NCBI RefSeq assembly: GCF_036013645.1
Contig: NZ_CP107869.1
Location: 7,998,001-8,062,000 of the forward strand
DNA length: 64,000 bases
Direction of reading: 5' to 3'
From: Streptomyces sp. NBC_00490
GTDB lineage: Bacteria > Actinomycetota > Actinomycetes > Streptomycetales > Streptomycetaceae
Below the pieces are notes generated by a model. The model worked only from the letters and a program-made list of their open reading frames with translations. It was not told the origin of the DNA and did not search any database. A program made the position numbers and the translations under genes. Positions 8,490-17,953 of this stretch are shown one piece after another (within the stretch, counting starts at the first letter, position 1; the number at the start of each line of letters is the position of its first letter).

Positions 8490-10193
8490 TCAATGGCATC
8501 CGGCAGTCGCACTGACCGGCTCGTCCATCCCGGACAGGGCGGTGCGGGCTGCTGCGCGTGCCTCCTCGGCGGTGTCCGCGGCGAGGGCTGCAGCGGCTGC
8601 TCGCCGGCACTGGGCGAGGGTATGCCGGGCCAGTTCGGCGCGTACATAGGGCAGTGCTGCGGCGCCCATGGACAGGCTGGTGACGCCGAGTCCGGTGAGC
8701 ACGCAGGCGAGCAGTGGATCGGCGGCGGCCTCGCCGCACACCCCGCAGCTCTTGCCTTCGGCGGTCGCGGCGTCGGCGGCCGCAGCGATGAGGTCGAGCA
8801 GGGCGGGCTGCCATGGGTCCTGCAGTCGCGCGAGCGCGCCCACCTGTCGGTCGGCGGCGAAGGTGTACTGCGCGAGGTCGTTGGTGCCCAGTGACAGGAA
8901 CCCGGCCTCCTGAAGGATGGACCGGGCGCGCAACGCGGCCGAGGGAATCTCGACCATCGCGCCGATCTTCGCCCGCAGGCCCGCCTGACGGCAGGCGTCG
9001 ACGAACGCCTGGGCGTCCGCGCGGTCCGCGACCATCGGCGCCATCACCTCCAGCTGTACCGGCAGGCCCGCGGCCGCCGTGGCCAGCGCCCGTAGCTGCG
9101 ACTGCAGCACGTCGGGGTGGTCGAGCAGTGTACGTAGCCCGCGCACGCCCAGCGCCGGGTTCGGCTCGTCGGCCGGGGTGAGGAAGTCCAGTGGCTTGTC
9201 GGCGCCCGCGTCCAGCACTCGGACCACCACCCGGCCCTCGGGGAATGCCTCGAACACCTTGCGGTACGCATCCACTTGACGTTCCTCGGACGGCGCCTGC
9301 CTGCTGTCGTCGAGGAAGAGGAACTCGGTGCGGAAGAGGCCGACGCCTTCGGCCCCCGCCGCGAGGGCGGCCGGTACGTCCGCGGGGCCGGCGATGTTCG
9401 CCAGGAGCGGCACCCGGTGTCCGTCCGCGGTGGCCCCAGGACCGGAGGCGGAGGCCAGGGCCGCCTCGTGGGCGGCGGCCTGGCGCTCCAGCTCTGCCCG
9501 CGTGCGGGCATCCGGTTCCAGGAACACTTCGCCGGTGCTGCCGTCGACCGCGACGACGGTGCCTTCGGCCACCCCGGTGGCGCCGGGCAGCGCCACGACC
9601 GCCGGTACGCCCAGGGCGCGGGCGAGGATGGCGCTGTGGCTGGTCGGCCCGCCCTGCTCGGTGACGAAGCCCAGGACCAGGTCCGGGTCGAGCAGCGCGG
9701 TGTCGGCCGGGGCCAGGTCGCGGGCGAGCAGCACGTAGGGTTCTTTGCTGTCCGGCAGGCCCGGCATGGGCACGCCCAGCAGCCGGGCGATGATGCGGTC
9801 ACGTACGTCGTCCAGGTCCGCGACCCGGCCCGCGAGGTACTCACCCGCCTGGGCCAGCAGCGCCCGGTAGGCGGCGAAGGCGTCGAAGACCGCGCGCTCG
9901 GCGCAACTGCCCCCGGCGATACGCCGCTCGACATCGGCTATGAGTTCGGGGTCCTGGGCCATCAGGGCCTGGGCTTCGAGGACCGCTTGTGCCTCACCGC
10001 CGGCCAGGTCACCGCGCGCCGTGAGATCTGCGGCGACCGTGTCCACCGCCCGCCGGGCGCGGCCCTGTTCACCCCGCACGGCCTCGGCCGGGATCCGCCG
10101 GTCGGGCGGCTGAAGGACCGCGGCCCCCATATGCCGTACCGCGCCGATCGCCACACCGTGGCTGACGCCGACGCCTCGAAACGTTGTCTCCAT
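8490..10193 (-). CDS. ptsI: Phosphoenolpyruvate-protein phosphotransferase (PTS enzyme I)
   Basis: Takes phosphate from PEP, normally passing it to HPr. The 567-residue product shows the enzyme I order: an N-terminal HPr-binding/phosphohistidine part, with active H186 in GGPTSHSAILARALG, then the PEP-binding barrel (GLFRTEFLFLD, LSLGTNDLAQY, SCGVCGEAAADP). ATG 10193 has GGAG nine bases upstream and gives the usual N-terminus; the open frame extends to 10241. It lies 114 bp downstream of pyruvate phosphate dikinase on the same strand, probably in one operon. No HPr or enzyme II gene is in the window, so it may serve PEP/pyruvate balance or signalling rather than sugar uptake. Confidence 0.9.
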   Translation of the reverse strand: METTFRGVGVSHGVAIGAVRHMGAAVLQPPDRRIPAEAVRGEQGRARRAVDTVAADLTARGDLAGGEAQAVLEAQALMAQDPELIADVERRIAGGSCAERAVFDAFAAYRALLAQAGEYLAGRVADLDDVRDRIIARLLGVPMPGLPDSKEPYVLLARDLAPADTALLDPDLVLGFVTEQGGPTSHSAILARALGVPAVVALPGATGVAEGTVVAVDGSTGEVFLEPDARTRAELERQAAAHEAALASASGPGATADGHRVPLLANIAGPADVPAALAAGAEGVGLFRTEFLFLDDSRQAPSEERQVDAYRKVFEAFPEGRVVVRVLDAGADKPLDFLTPADEPNPALGVRGLRTLLDHPDVLQSQLRALATAAAGLPVQLEVMAPMVADRADAQAFVDACRQAGLRAKIGAMVEIPSAALRARSILQEAGFLSLGTNDLAQYTFAADRQVGALARLQDPWQPALLDLIAAAADAATAEGKSCGVCGEAAADPLLACVLTGLGVTSLSMGAAALPYVRAELARHTLAQCRRAAAAALAADTAEEARAAARTALSGMDEPVSATAGCH

Positions 10194-10307
10194 CTTGCCT
10201 GTCTCCGAATAGGTGCGGCGGCGACCGCCGCACATCGTCATCTCACTTGCGGCCGGCGGCCCGCCGGGCCGAGGCCGGGCCTTTCGCCTCCGGCCCTGCG
10301 GGGTGTG

Positions 10308-13001
10308 TCACCGGCTGTCGCTGGTCTGCGTCTCGGGGAGTGCGGCTCGTCCGGCCTCCAAACGGGCGACCGGGACACGGAATGGCGAACAGGAGACGTA
10401 GTCCAGCCCCACGCCGTGGAAGAAGTGCACGGAATCCGGGTCACCGCCGTGCTCGCCGCAGACACCGATCTTCAGCCCGGGCCGGGCCGCACGGCCCTCG
10501 GCGACCGCGATCTCGACCAGGCGGCCCACACCCTCGCGGTCGATGGTCTCGAACGGGGACGCCTTGAAGATGCCCTTGTCGAGGTAGGCGGAGAAGAAGG
10601 CCGCCTCGACGTCGTCGCGGGAGAAGCCCCAGGTGGTCTGGGTCAGGTCGTTGGTGCCGAAGGAGAAGAACTGTGCCTCCTCGGCGATCCGGCCCGCCGT
10701 CAGAGCAGCCCTCGGCAGCTCGATCATCGTGCCGACCGGGCACTCCACAGGGACACCGGTGGCCCTGCTGACCTCGGCCAGGACCTGCTCCACCTCCTCG
10801 CGCACAATCCGCAGTTCCTCGACCGTGTCGATCAGCGGCACCATGATTTCCGCCTGCGGATTGCCCCCGGCGCGCTTGCGTTCGACAACCGCCTCGGCGA
10901 TGGCCCGTACCTGCATGGCGACCAGGCCCGGTGCCACCAGGCCCAGGCGTACGCCGCGCAGGCCGAGCATCGGGTTCTCCTCGTGCATGCGGTTGACGGC
11001 GTCGAGCAGTTCGGAGTCGTGCTCGCTGGGTGGGTTGCCGTGGGCCTCGGCGGCGGCGAGGCGTACGGCGAGTTCGGTGCGGTCGGGCAGGAACTCGTGC
11101 AGGGGCGGGTCGAGGAGGCGGATGGTGACCGGCAGGCCGTCCATCGCCTCCAGGATGCCGACGAAGTCCTGCCGCTGGAGCGGCAGCAGCGCGTCGAAGG
11201 CCCGTTCGCGTTCGGCGTCGGTGCGGGCCAGGATCATCGCCTCGACCAGCTGGCGGCGGTCGCCGAGGAACATGTGCTCGGTGCGGCACAGTCCTATGCC
11301 CTGCGCGCCGAACCGGCGGGCGCGGGCGGCGTCCTCGGGGGTGTCGGCGTTGGCTCGCACACCCAACCGCCGTACGCCGTCGGCTTGTCGCATGGCGCGG
11401 GCCACGGCGTCGACCAGTCCGGCCGCTCGCTCACCCTGCCCGCCGGTCTCGAAGTACCGCATCACGATGGAGTCGACCAGCGCAGCCGCCCCGGGGTAGA
11501 CCGCGCCTTCGGTGCCGTCGACGGAGATGACCGTGCCCTCCTCGACGACGGTGCCGCCCACGCTGAAGCGACGGCCCTGCGGATCCACGGTGATTTCCTC
11601 GGCACCGCACACGCAGACCTTGCCCATGCCGCGGGCGACCACGGCCGCGTGGCTGGTCTTGCCGCCCCGGCTGGTCAGCACGGCCTGGGCGGCGACCATG
11701 CCGGGCAGGTCGTCGGGGGTGGTCTCCTGACGTACGAGGACGACCTTCTCCCCGGCGGCGGCGCGCCGGACCGCCTCGACGGAGTCGAACACCGCGGCGC
11801 CGACGGCGGCACCCGGCGAGGCCGGGATGCCGTGCGCGAGCGCCTCACCGACGGCCGGGGTGTTGAAGCGGGGGAACATCAGCCGGGCCAGCCCGTCGCC
11901 GCTGACCCGTGCCAGGGCCTCGTCCGGGGTGATCAGTTCCTCGTCGACGAGCTCCGCGGCGATGGCGAAGGCGGCCTCGGCGGTGCGCTTGCCGACCCGG
12001 GTCTGCAGCATCCACAGTCGGCCCCGCTCGATGGTGAACTCGATGTCGCACAGGTCCCGGTAGTGAGTCTCCAACGTCCTTATGTGTTCGAGCAGTTGGG
12101 CGTACGACGTCGGATCCAGGTGCTCCAGGTCGGTCAGCGGGACGGTGTTGCGGATGCCCGCGACGACGTCCTCGCCCTGAGCGTTGGACAGGTAGTCGCC
12201 GTACACGCCTCGGGCGCCGGTGGCCGGGTCGCGGGTGAAGGCGACGCCGCTGCCGGAGTCGGGCCCGAGGTTGCCGAAGACCATGGTCTGTACATTGACC
12301 GCGGTGCCGAGGTCGTCGGGGATGTGTTCGCGGCGGCGGTAGAGGCGGGCGCGTTCGCCGTTCCAGGACTCGAAGACGGCCAGGACCGCTCGGCGCAGCT
12401 GCTCGGCAGGGGACTGCGGGAAGTACTCGCCCGTCTCCTGACGGATCAGCTCCTTGGAGATCTCGACGAGCCCGGCCAGATCGGCCGCGTCAAGGCTTAG
12501 ATCGTCCGGCGCGCCCCGGGCCTCCTTGAGGCGGGTCATGGCGTCTTCGAACAGTGCACTGCCGACGCCCATGACGGTGCTGCCGAACATCTGCACGAGG
12601 CGGCGGTAGGAGTCCCAGGCGAAGCGTTCGTTCCCGGAGGACTTCGCCAGCCCGAGCACGGACTCGTCGTTGAGACCGATGTCCAGGATCGTCTCCATCA
12701 TGCCGGGCATGGAGAACCGGGCCCCGGAGCGGACGGACAGCAGCAGCGGGTCGTCCGGCTGGCCCAGCCGCCGTCCGGCCGCCTCCTCCAAGGCCGTCAG
12801 ATGATCGGAGATCGCGCGGGCCAGGCTGTCCGGCTCGGTGCCGGTGGCCAGGAAGGAGCGGCAGGCTTCGGTGGTGACGGTGAACCCGGGCGGCACCGGC
12901 AGGCCCATCCGGGTCATCTCGGCCAGGTTGGCGCCCTTGCCGCCGAGCAGGTCGGCCATGTCACGGCCGCCCGCGGCGAAGTCGTACACGTAACGGACCA
13001 T
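10308..13001 (-). CDS. ppdK: Pyruvate, phosphate dikinase
   Basis: Interconverts pyruvate + ATP + Pi and PEP + AMP + PPi. In hypoxia it can run toward PEP or save energy by using PPi. The 897 residues match the family (about 875-900). An ATP-grasp domain (GGKGANLAEM near the start) is followed by the phosphohistidine domain with H451 (GGKTSHAAVVARG) and the PEP-binding barrel with catalytic C848 (GVCGEHGGDP). The ATG is preceded by AAAGGG at a suitable distance. Its neighbour ptsI uses the same substrate pool. Confidence 0.96.
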   Translation of the reverse strand: MVRYVYDFAAGGRDMADLLGGKGANLAEMTRMGLPVPPGFTVTTEACRSFLATGTEPDSLARAISDHLTALEEAAGRRLGQPDDPLLLSVRSGARFSMPGMMETILDIGLNDESVLGLAKSSGNERFAWDSYRRLVQMFGSTVMGVGSALFEDAMTRLKEARGAPDDLSLDAADLAGLVEISKELIRQETGEYFPQSPAEQLRRAVLAVFESWNGERARLYRRREHIPDDLGTAVNVQTMVFGNLGPDSGSGVAFTRDPATGARGVYGDYLSNAQGEDVVAGIRNTVPLTDLEHLDPTSYAQLLEHIRTLETHYRDLCDIEFTIERGRLWMLQTRVGKRTAEAAFAIAAELVDEELITPDEALARVSGDGLARLMFPRFNTPAVGEALAHGIPASPGAAVGAAVFDSVEAVRRAAAGEKVVLVRQETTPDDLPGMVAAQAVLTSRGGKTSHAAVVARGMGKVCVCGAEEITVDPQGRRFSVGGTVVEEGTVISVDGTEGAVYPGAAALVDSIVMRYFETGGQGERAAGLVDAVARAMRQADGVRRLGVRANADTPEDAARARRFGAQGIGLCRTEHMFLGDRRQLVEAMILARTDAERERAFDALLPLQRQDFVGILEAMDGLPVTIRLLDPPLHEFLPDRTELAVRLAAAEAHGNPPSEHDSELLDAVNRMHEENPMLGLRGVRLGLVAPGLVAMQVRAIAEAVVERKRAGGNPQAEIMVPLIDTVEELRIVREEVEQVLAEVSRATGVPVECPVGTMIELPRAALTAGRIAEEAQFFSFGTNDLTQTTWGFSRDDVEAAFFSAYLDKGIFKASPFETIDREGVGRLVEIAVAEGRAARPGLKIGVCGEHGGDPDSVHFFHGVGLDYVSCSPFRVPVARLEAGRAALPETQTSDSR

Positions 13002-13113
13002 GACGGTGTGCCCTTTCAGCCTGCTGTCCCGTGGGAAGTTGTGGGGCCCGGTCGTGTCCGCCGGGCGTCGTGGCCGGTCGGCGTACGACGTGCGGCGGAC
13101 CCGCGCGGGTGTT

Positions 13114-14124
13114 TCACATCTCGAAGACGATGCGTGCCTTGATCTGACCGTTGAGGACTTCGGCGATGGAGTCGTTGACGGTCTCCAGCGGCCGGGTTTC
13201 GTAGATCACCTTGGTGCGTCCGGCGGCGTGCAGCTGGAACACCTCGTCCAGGTCCTGGCGGGTGCCGACGATCGAGCCGATGACGGAGGTGCCGTTGAGC
13301 ACGGTGTCGAAGATCGGCACCTGAATGGTTCCGCCGGCGGGCAGGGCGACCATGACCAACTTGCCGCCGCGCCGCAGTCCGCCGTAGACGGACGCGAACG
13401 CCTGCTCGTTGACGGCCAGCGCGATGGCCGCGTGGGCGCCCCCGTGCTGCTTGAGCACCTCGGCCGGGTCCTCCTTGCGGGCATCGATGAGAATGTCCGC
13501 GCCGAGCTCCCGGGCGAGTTCGAGCTTCTCGTCGGTGACGTCGATCGCGGCGACGGTCGCCCCGGCGATCTTCGCGTACTGCACGGCGAGGTGTCCGAGA
13601 CCGCCGACACCGGAGATCGCCACCAGCTGGGTCGGGCGGACGCCGGCAACCTTGAGCGCCTTGTACGTCGTGACGCCGGCGCAGGTCAGCGGGGCGGCGT
13701 CGCGCGGGTCGATGCCGTCGGGGACCACAGCGGCGAAGTCCGCGGGGGCGAGCATCTTCTCGGCGTAGCCGCCGTCCACGCTGTAGCCGGTGTTCTGCTG
13801 CTGCTCGCACAGTGTCTCCCAGCCGGACAGGCAGTGCTCGCACCGCCCGCAGGCCCAGCCCAGCCAGGGGACGGCCACCCGCTGCCCGACCTCCAGATGA
13901 GTCACCCCGTCTCCGAGCGCCTCGACGATGCCGACGCCCTCGTGACCGGGGATGAATGGCGGGGTCGGCTTGACCGGCCAGTCGCCGTGGGCGGCGTGGA
14001 TGTCGGTGTGGCACAGCCCGGACGCCTCCAGCCGGATGCGGATCTGGCCGGGGCCGGGCTGCGGGTCCGGGCGCTCCTCGATCACCAGCGGCTGGCCGAA
14101 GGACCGGACGACTGCTGCCTTCAT
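13114..14124 (-). CDS. Zinc-dependent alcohol dehydrogenase
   Basis: Medium-chain dehydrogenase of 336 aa, the usual length for AdhA/AdhT-type ethanol dehydrogenases. Catalytic zinc ligands are C38 and H61-E62 (GHEGVG). Structural zinc cysteines are C92, C95, C98 and C106. The Rossmann loop is GVGGLGHLA. It likely reduces acetaldehyde to ethanol with NADH, backing up AdhE. GAGGAG lies 7 bases before the ATG. A perfect-arm DevR-type box lies about 95 bp upstream. Related ADH genes are hypoxia-induced members of the S. coelicolor osdR regulon as I recall it. Confidence 0.92.
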   Translation of the reverse strand: MKAAVVRSFGQPLVIEERPDPQPGPGQIRIRLEASGLCHTDIHAAHGDWPVKPTPPFIPGHEGVGIVEALGDGVTHLEVGQRVAVPWLGWACGRCEHCLSGWETLCEQQQNTGYSVDGGYAEKMLAPADFAAVVPDGIDPRDAAPLTCAGVTTYKALKVAGVRPTQLVAISGVGGLGHLAVQYAKIAGATVAAIDVTDEKLELARELGADILIDARKEDPAEVLKQHGGAHAAIALAVNEQAFASVYGGLRRGGKLVMVALPAGGTIQVPIFDTVLNGTSVIGSIVGTRQDLDEVFQLHAAGRTKVIYETRPLETVNDSIAEVLNGQIKARIVFEM

Positions 14125-14215
14125 TTTGATGCTCCTCGGTTCTGTCTGTTCGGTGCGGTTCCAGCGTCGAACGGGCCCCGACGCGGCGGGCAGGTCCTGG
14201 ACGTCCTCGCGTGTG

Positions 14216-14229
14216 GGGCCCCTCGGCCC
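14216..14229. promoter_or_regulatory. Candidate DevR/OsdR box upstream of the alcohol dehydrogenase
   Basis: GGGCCCCTCGGCCC has perfect 5-bp arms around CCTC. It lies in the short gap between the ADH gene start (14124) and the end of the universal stress protein gene. Confidence 0.55.
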
Positions 14230-14251
14230 TCAACCGTGCGGAAACCGGCCC

Positions 14252-15125
14252 TCAGCCGTGCGGGACGACGGCGACCGGGGCGACGGCGTGGTGCAGGACG
14301 GCATGGGCGACCGGCCCGATGCGCATACCGAGAGCGGGCCGGTGCACCCTGCGGCCGACCACTACGAGTCCGGCCTGCGCGGCGGCCTGCAGTACGACTC
14401 CGGACGCACGGGCGAGATCGACCGTGCAGGCGACCGGGACCTGCGGGTACTTCTCCCGCCACGGCCTGAGGGCGTCGGACAGTGCCTCCTCCGCCTGACC
14501 CGTGATACCGCCATCCTGGCTGGCCGGCTGCCCCACAGCGGGGCCGTATCCGTACAGCGGCGGCAGACTCGGCGCGTGCACAGCGCGCAGCGCGGTTCTG
14601 CGGGCGGCGGCCGTCTCGAAGGCGAACTCCAGCAGCGGCCCGGCCGGGCCGTCGAGGTCGTCGAGCCCGACCACGACATCTCCACCGTCGTGCTTGGCGG
14701 CCGAGCGGGCGTTCGCCCGCACCATGACCACCGGGCCGTTCGCCCGAGCCAGCACCTGCTGCCCCACGGAACCGAGCAGGAACCCTGCGATGGCGCCGTG
14801 ACCGCTGGAGCCCAGCACCAGCATCTGGGCCTTCTCAGCCTGGCCCAGCAGCACCCCGGCCGCGGTGTCGGATATCTGACTCGGTGCTGACCGTCAGTTC
14901 CGGATGCCGCCCGCGCAGCTCCTCCTCGGCCTCCCGCAGTATGCGCAGTGCCCAGTGCTTCTGCGTGTCCAGATCCTGTGCGACGGGCACGTCGTGCGGC
15001 TGCCGGATCCGGGCATGCACCAGATGCAGCGGCAGATCGCGGCGCTGTGTCTCGCGGGCTGCCCAGTCAGCGGCGGCGACGCTTTCGGGGGAGCCGCCCA
15101 GGCCGACGGTGATGGGGCGAATCAT
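14252..15125 (-). pseudogene. Universal stress protein (two UspA domains), frameshifted
   Basis: The first UspA domain is read from ATG 15125 (ITVGLGGSPESVAAADWAARE) to about residue 85 and then runs into a stop. The rest of that domain (VLGSSGHGAIAGFLLGSVGQ, the nucleotide-binding glycine motif) and the whole second domain (ending VVGRRVHRPALG...VAVVPHG) continue in another frame from about 14865. The span of 874 nt is one base more than 291 codons. A single-base insertion at about 14865-14878 therefore explains the break. GGAGG lies 9 bases before the ATG. A real mutation and a sequencing error cannot be separated from sequence alone. The Usp family is typical of DosR regulons. Confidence 0.85.
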
Positions 15126-15216
15126 GGGAAGCGACCTCCGGATACGGGACCAGCGGGCCGCGGACGATGGCGTCGGCCCATGTCCCGAGCCTTACGAGGG
15201 GGCGGCCGCGGTTCCA

Positions 15217-15231
15217 GGAGCCGATGGTCCC
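15217..15231. promoter_or_regulatory. Weak DevR-type box before the universal stress gene
   Basis: GGAGCCGATGGTCCC resembles the GGGACC/GGTCCC form with two mismatches. It is centred about 100 bp upstream of the usp ATG. On its own it is weak; the neighbourhood makes it worth listing. Confidence 0.3.
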
Positions 15232-15360
15232 GACTCGGACGGCATGGTCCCCAATGGTGAAGAAGGCACACCCGGGTCACCTCGGCGTTCGGCACCGGCC
15301 GGCGCCGGGTAGGCGATCAAAACCGGTACGCGGGGGAATGCGGGAACAGCGGAGCGAAAA

Positions 15361-15388
15361 GGGCCGGTCGGCCCTGGCCGTTCGGCCC
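15361..15388. promoter_or_regulatory. Tandem DevR/OsdR boxes upstream of devR
   Basis: GGGCCGGTCGGCCC (15361-15374, perfect 6-bp arms) is directly followed by TGGCCGTTCGGCCC (15375-15388, perfect 5-bp inner arms). They lie about 95 bp before the devR start, in the 355-bp region divergent with the universal stress gene. This suggests positive autoregulation, as is known for mycobacterial devR. Confidence 0.7.
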
Positions 15389-15480
15389 GGAATCGCGCAA
15401 GATCTGTGACAGGGAAGGACCGGTCCCGCCCATCCGGCGGTTCCGTGCCGGAGAATGACGACACAGGACAGGAGCCGTCG

Positions 15481-16173
15481 ATGGCGGACAGCGAGCGACC
15501 CGGACCAGACAACCCGATCCGGGTCTTCCTGCTGGACGACCACGAGGTGGTACGCCGGGGGGTACACGACCTGCTGAACGACGAACCGGACATCACCGTG
15601 ATCGGCGAGGCCGCGAACGTGGAGCAGGCACTGGTCCGCGTCCCCGCGCTGCGCCCGCAGGTGGCCGTGCTCGACGTGCGCCTGCCCGACGGCGACGGAG
15701 TGACCGTCTGCCGGGAGCTGCGCTCCCAGATGCCGGAGCTGGCCTGCCTGATGCTCACCTCCTTCGACGATGAGGAGGCCCTGCTCGACTCGATCATGGC
15801 CGGCGCCTCCGGATACGTGCTGAAGCAGATCCAGGGCTCCGACCTGGTCTCGGCTGTGCGCACAGTGGCCGCGGGCCAGTCTCTGCTCGACCCGAGCGCC
15901 ACCACCCGGCTGATGGCCCGGCTGCGCAAGGACCAGCAGCCCGAGGAGGAGCCGGACGCCCTGCCGGGGCTCACCACCCGCGAGCGGGAGATCCTGGCCC
16001 TGATCGGCGAGGGCCTGACCAACCGCCAGATCGGTCAGCGGCTCTACCTCGCCGAGAAGACCGTCAAGAACCACATCTCCCGCCTGCTCGCCAAGCTTGG
16101 TGTGGAGCGGCGCATCCAGGCGGCGGTCATTGCCACGCAGGCCCAGGACCGGCTGCGGCACGAAGGGCGCTGA
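15481..16173 (+). CDS. devR: NarL/FixJ response regulator, DevR/DosR/OsdR-like
   Basis: 230 aa. Receiver domain with the acidic pair D19-D20 and phospho-acceptor D65 ([11 protein letters not shown]). The C-terminal LuxR helix-turn-helix ([20 protein letters not shown], then [18 protein letters not shown]) closely follows M. tuberculosis DevR. Stretches such as [20 protein letters not shown] and SRLLAKLG are shared almost unchanged. GGAG (15471-15474) precedes the ATG. It is expected to activate hypoxia genes through the palindromes listed here. The likely partner kinase is the DevS-like protein at 58.9-60.6 kb. Orthology to OsdR is inferred from sequence and context. Confidence 0.92.
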   Translation: MADSERPGPDNPIRVFLLDDHEVVRRGVHDLLNDEPDITVIGEAANVEQALVRVPALRPQVAVLDVRLPDGDGVTVCRELRSQMPELACLMLTSFDDEEALLDSIMAGASGYVLKQIQGSDLVSAVRTVAAGQSLLDPSATTRLMARLRKDQQPEEEPDALPGLTTREREILALIGEGLTNRQIGQRLYLAEKTVKNHISRLLAKLGVERRIQAAVIATQAQDRLRHEGR

Positions 16174-16201
16174 GCCTCCACTCGCAGCCGAAAAGCCCGC
16201 A

Positions 16202-16215
16202 GGGCCGAACGTCCC
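16202..16215. promoter_or_regulatory. Candidate DevR/OsdR box upstream of gap
   Basis: GGGCCGAACGTCCC has one arm mismatch and lies in the 145-bp gap between devR and gap, about 105 bp before the gap ATG. Confidence 0.5.
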
Positions 16216-16318
16216 TCACCTGACCCCCGTGCGGCCCAAGCCGAACCCCCTCCCCGGCCGCCAGGCTGGCAGCGCACCCGGACACCGCCGGGCGCCACTG
16301 AGCGGGAGGGCGACGGAC

Positions 16319-17347
16319 ATGACCGTGCGCGTGGGCATCAACGGCTTCGGCCGCATCGGACGGAACTATCTGCGCTGCGTGCTGGAGCGCGCGGAGAGCG
16401 GTACCGGCGCACCGGTCGAGGTCGTGGCGATCAACGACCTCACCTCGCCGGACGCACTGGCCCATCTGCTGGCGTACGACTCGACGTATGGCCGCCTCGC
16501 CCGCACTGTCGAACACGACGACACTTCGATCACCGTCGACGGCCACCGCATCGCCGTGACCGCCGAGCGTGACCCGGCCGAGCTGGACTGGGGACACCTC
16601 GGTGTGGACGTGGTCATCGAGTCGACCGGCCGCTTCCGCACCCGTGAGCAGGCCGGTCTGCACCTGAAGGCGGGCGCCCGCAAGGTACTGCTCTCCGTGC
16701 CGGGCAAGGGAGTTGACGCCACGATCGTGATGGGCGTCAATGAGGCCACGTACGTCCCGGAAAGCGACCACGTGGTCTCCAACGCCTCGTGCACCACCAA
16801 CTGCGTGGCGCCCATGGTGAAGGTGCTCGACGAGCACTTCGGCCTGGTCAAGGGCCTGATGACCACCATCCACGGCTACACCAACGACCAGGTGGTCCTC
16901 GACGGCCCGCACAAGGACCTGCGCCGCGGTCGCAGCGCCGCCGTCAACATCATCCCCACGTCCACCGGCGCTGCCCGCGCGGTCGGCCTGGTCCTGCCGG
17001 AGCTGACCGGGACCTTGGACGGCATCGCCGTCCGCGTGCCGGTCGAGGACGGCTCGCTGACCGACCTGAGCGTGGTTCTGGAGCGGCCCGTGACTGCGGA
17101 CGAGGTCAACGCCGCGTTCCGGGAGGCCGCCGACGGGCCGCTGAAGGGCATCCTGCGCGTCTCGGACGCCCCAATCGTCTCCCGCGACGTCGTCGGCGAC
17201 CCCGCCTCGTGCGTCCTGGACGCCCCGCTGACGCAGGCGCACGGCGATCTGGTCAAGGTCTTCGGCTGGTACGACAACGAGTGGGGCTACACGAACCGAC
17301 TGCTCGACCTCACCGAGTACGTCGCCGCACGCCTCCCTCGGATCTGA
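16319..17347 (+). CDS. gap: Glyceraldehyde-3-phosphate dehydrogenase, type I
   Basis: Glycolytic NAD-dependent enzyme of 342 aa. The NAD-binding N-terminus is VRVGINGFGRIGRN. Catalytic C158 sits in SNASCTTNC, with the partner His in TTIHGYTNDQ. The C-terminal GWYDNEWGYTNR is canonical. GGGAGGG (16304-16310) sets the ATG at 16319, although the frame is open upstream. Streptomycetes usually carry a housekeeping gap elsewhere. This copy, downstream of devR with its own DevR-type box, is likely a hypoxia-induced paralogue supporting fermentative glycolysis. Confidence 0.94.
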   Translation: MTVRVGINGFGRIGRNYLRCVLERAESGTGAPVEVVAINDLTSPDALAHLLAYDSTYGRLARTVEHDDTSITVDGHRIAVTAERDPAELDWGHLGVDVVIESTGRFRTREQAGLHLKAGARKVLLSVPGKGVDATIVMGVNEATYVPESDHVVSNASCTTNCVAPMVKVLDEHFGLVKGLMTTIHGYTNDQVVLDGPHKDLRRGRSAAVNIIPTSTGAARAVGLVLPELTGTLDGIAVRVPVEDGSLTDLSVVLERPVTADEVNAAFREAADGPLKGILRVSDAPIVSRDVVGDPASCVLDAPLTQAHGDLVKVFGWYDNEWGYTNRLLDLTEYVAARLPRI

Positions 17348-17953
17348 CAGAGGAAGACTGAGGCACGACGGGTGACCGCCGACCGAGTCCGGTATCCGGA
17401 TCGGCGGGGCCCTACCACCGCATCGTGACACTCGGACGTCCTGCGGCGTGTTCGTCTTTGTCTCCTCCACGGCATATGCGGGCCGGCAACCGGCAAACAA
17501 GCAACCCCGGGATCCAGCCCGCCCCGGCAGCCGTCCCGGAGATCGCCTTCCGGCTGCCAGAGCACGGCCTGACCGCAGGCGGCCGGTGCCGGTCGAGCAG
17601 GATGGACGGCATGAAGTCGGAATTCGACGACCACAGCGGCCTCTCGCACCCGGACGGGAATCCCCCCGGGCAACACATCGTCCGCCTTCCCCACGGGCGG
17701 GTCGCACACAGCACAGGACACCAGTCGACCCGCAAGACCTCTGATCCCCTCGCCCTGCAGCGGAGACAGACGCTCGGTCTGATTATTCGGTGGGGCGGAC
17801 ACGGCTCGTCCCCCCGCCCACCGTCGTCCTGCCACCGCTTCGATGCCCGTCAGGCGGTGCATCGGCCGCGGGATGGGCGTGGGGGTGGTGCGGAAGCCGA
17901 CGGCGACCGCCGCGCGCACGACGTCGGCTGACAGGCCAGACGGCACTGCCTTC
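17348..17953. other. 606-bp gap without a supported gene
   Basis: Open frames exist on both strands (for example 17425-17931), but none shows a ribosome site, domain or plausible composition. No clear terminator, tRNA or DevR-type box was seen. It separates gap (plus) from the convergent SRPBCC gene (minus). Confidence 0.5.

Noticed and set aside
9276..12500. 1,074-codon plus-strand open frame
   Set aside because: It is antisense to the well-supported ptsI and ppdK genes, crosses both, and has Gly/Val/Asp/His-rich noise composition. Long antisense frames are normal in DNA with this GC bias.
17425..17931. 168-codon plus-strand frame in the gap after gap
   Set aside because: No ribosome site, no domain, low-complexity Pro/Arg/Gly content.
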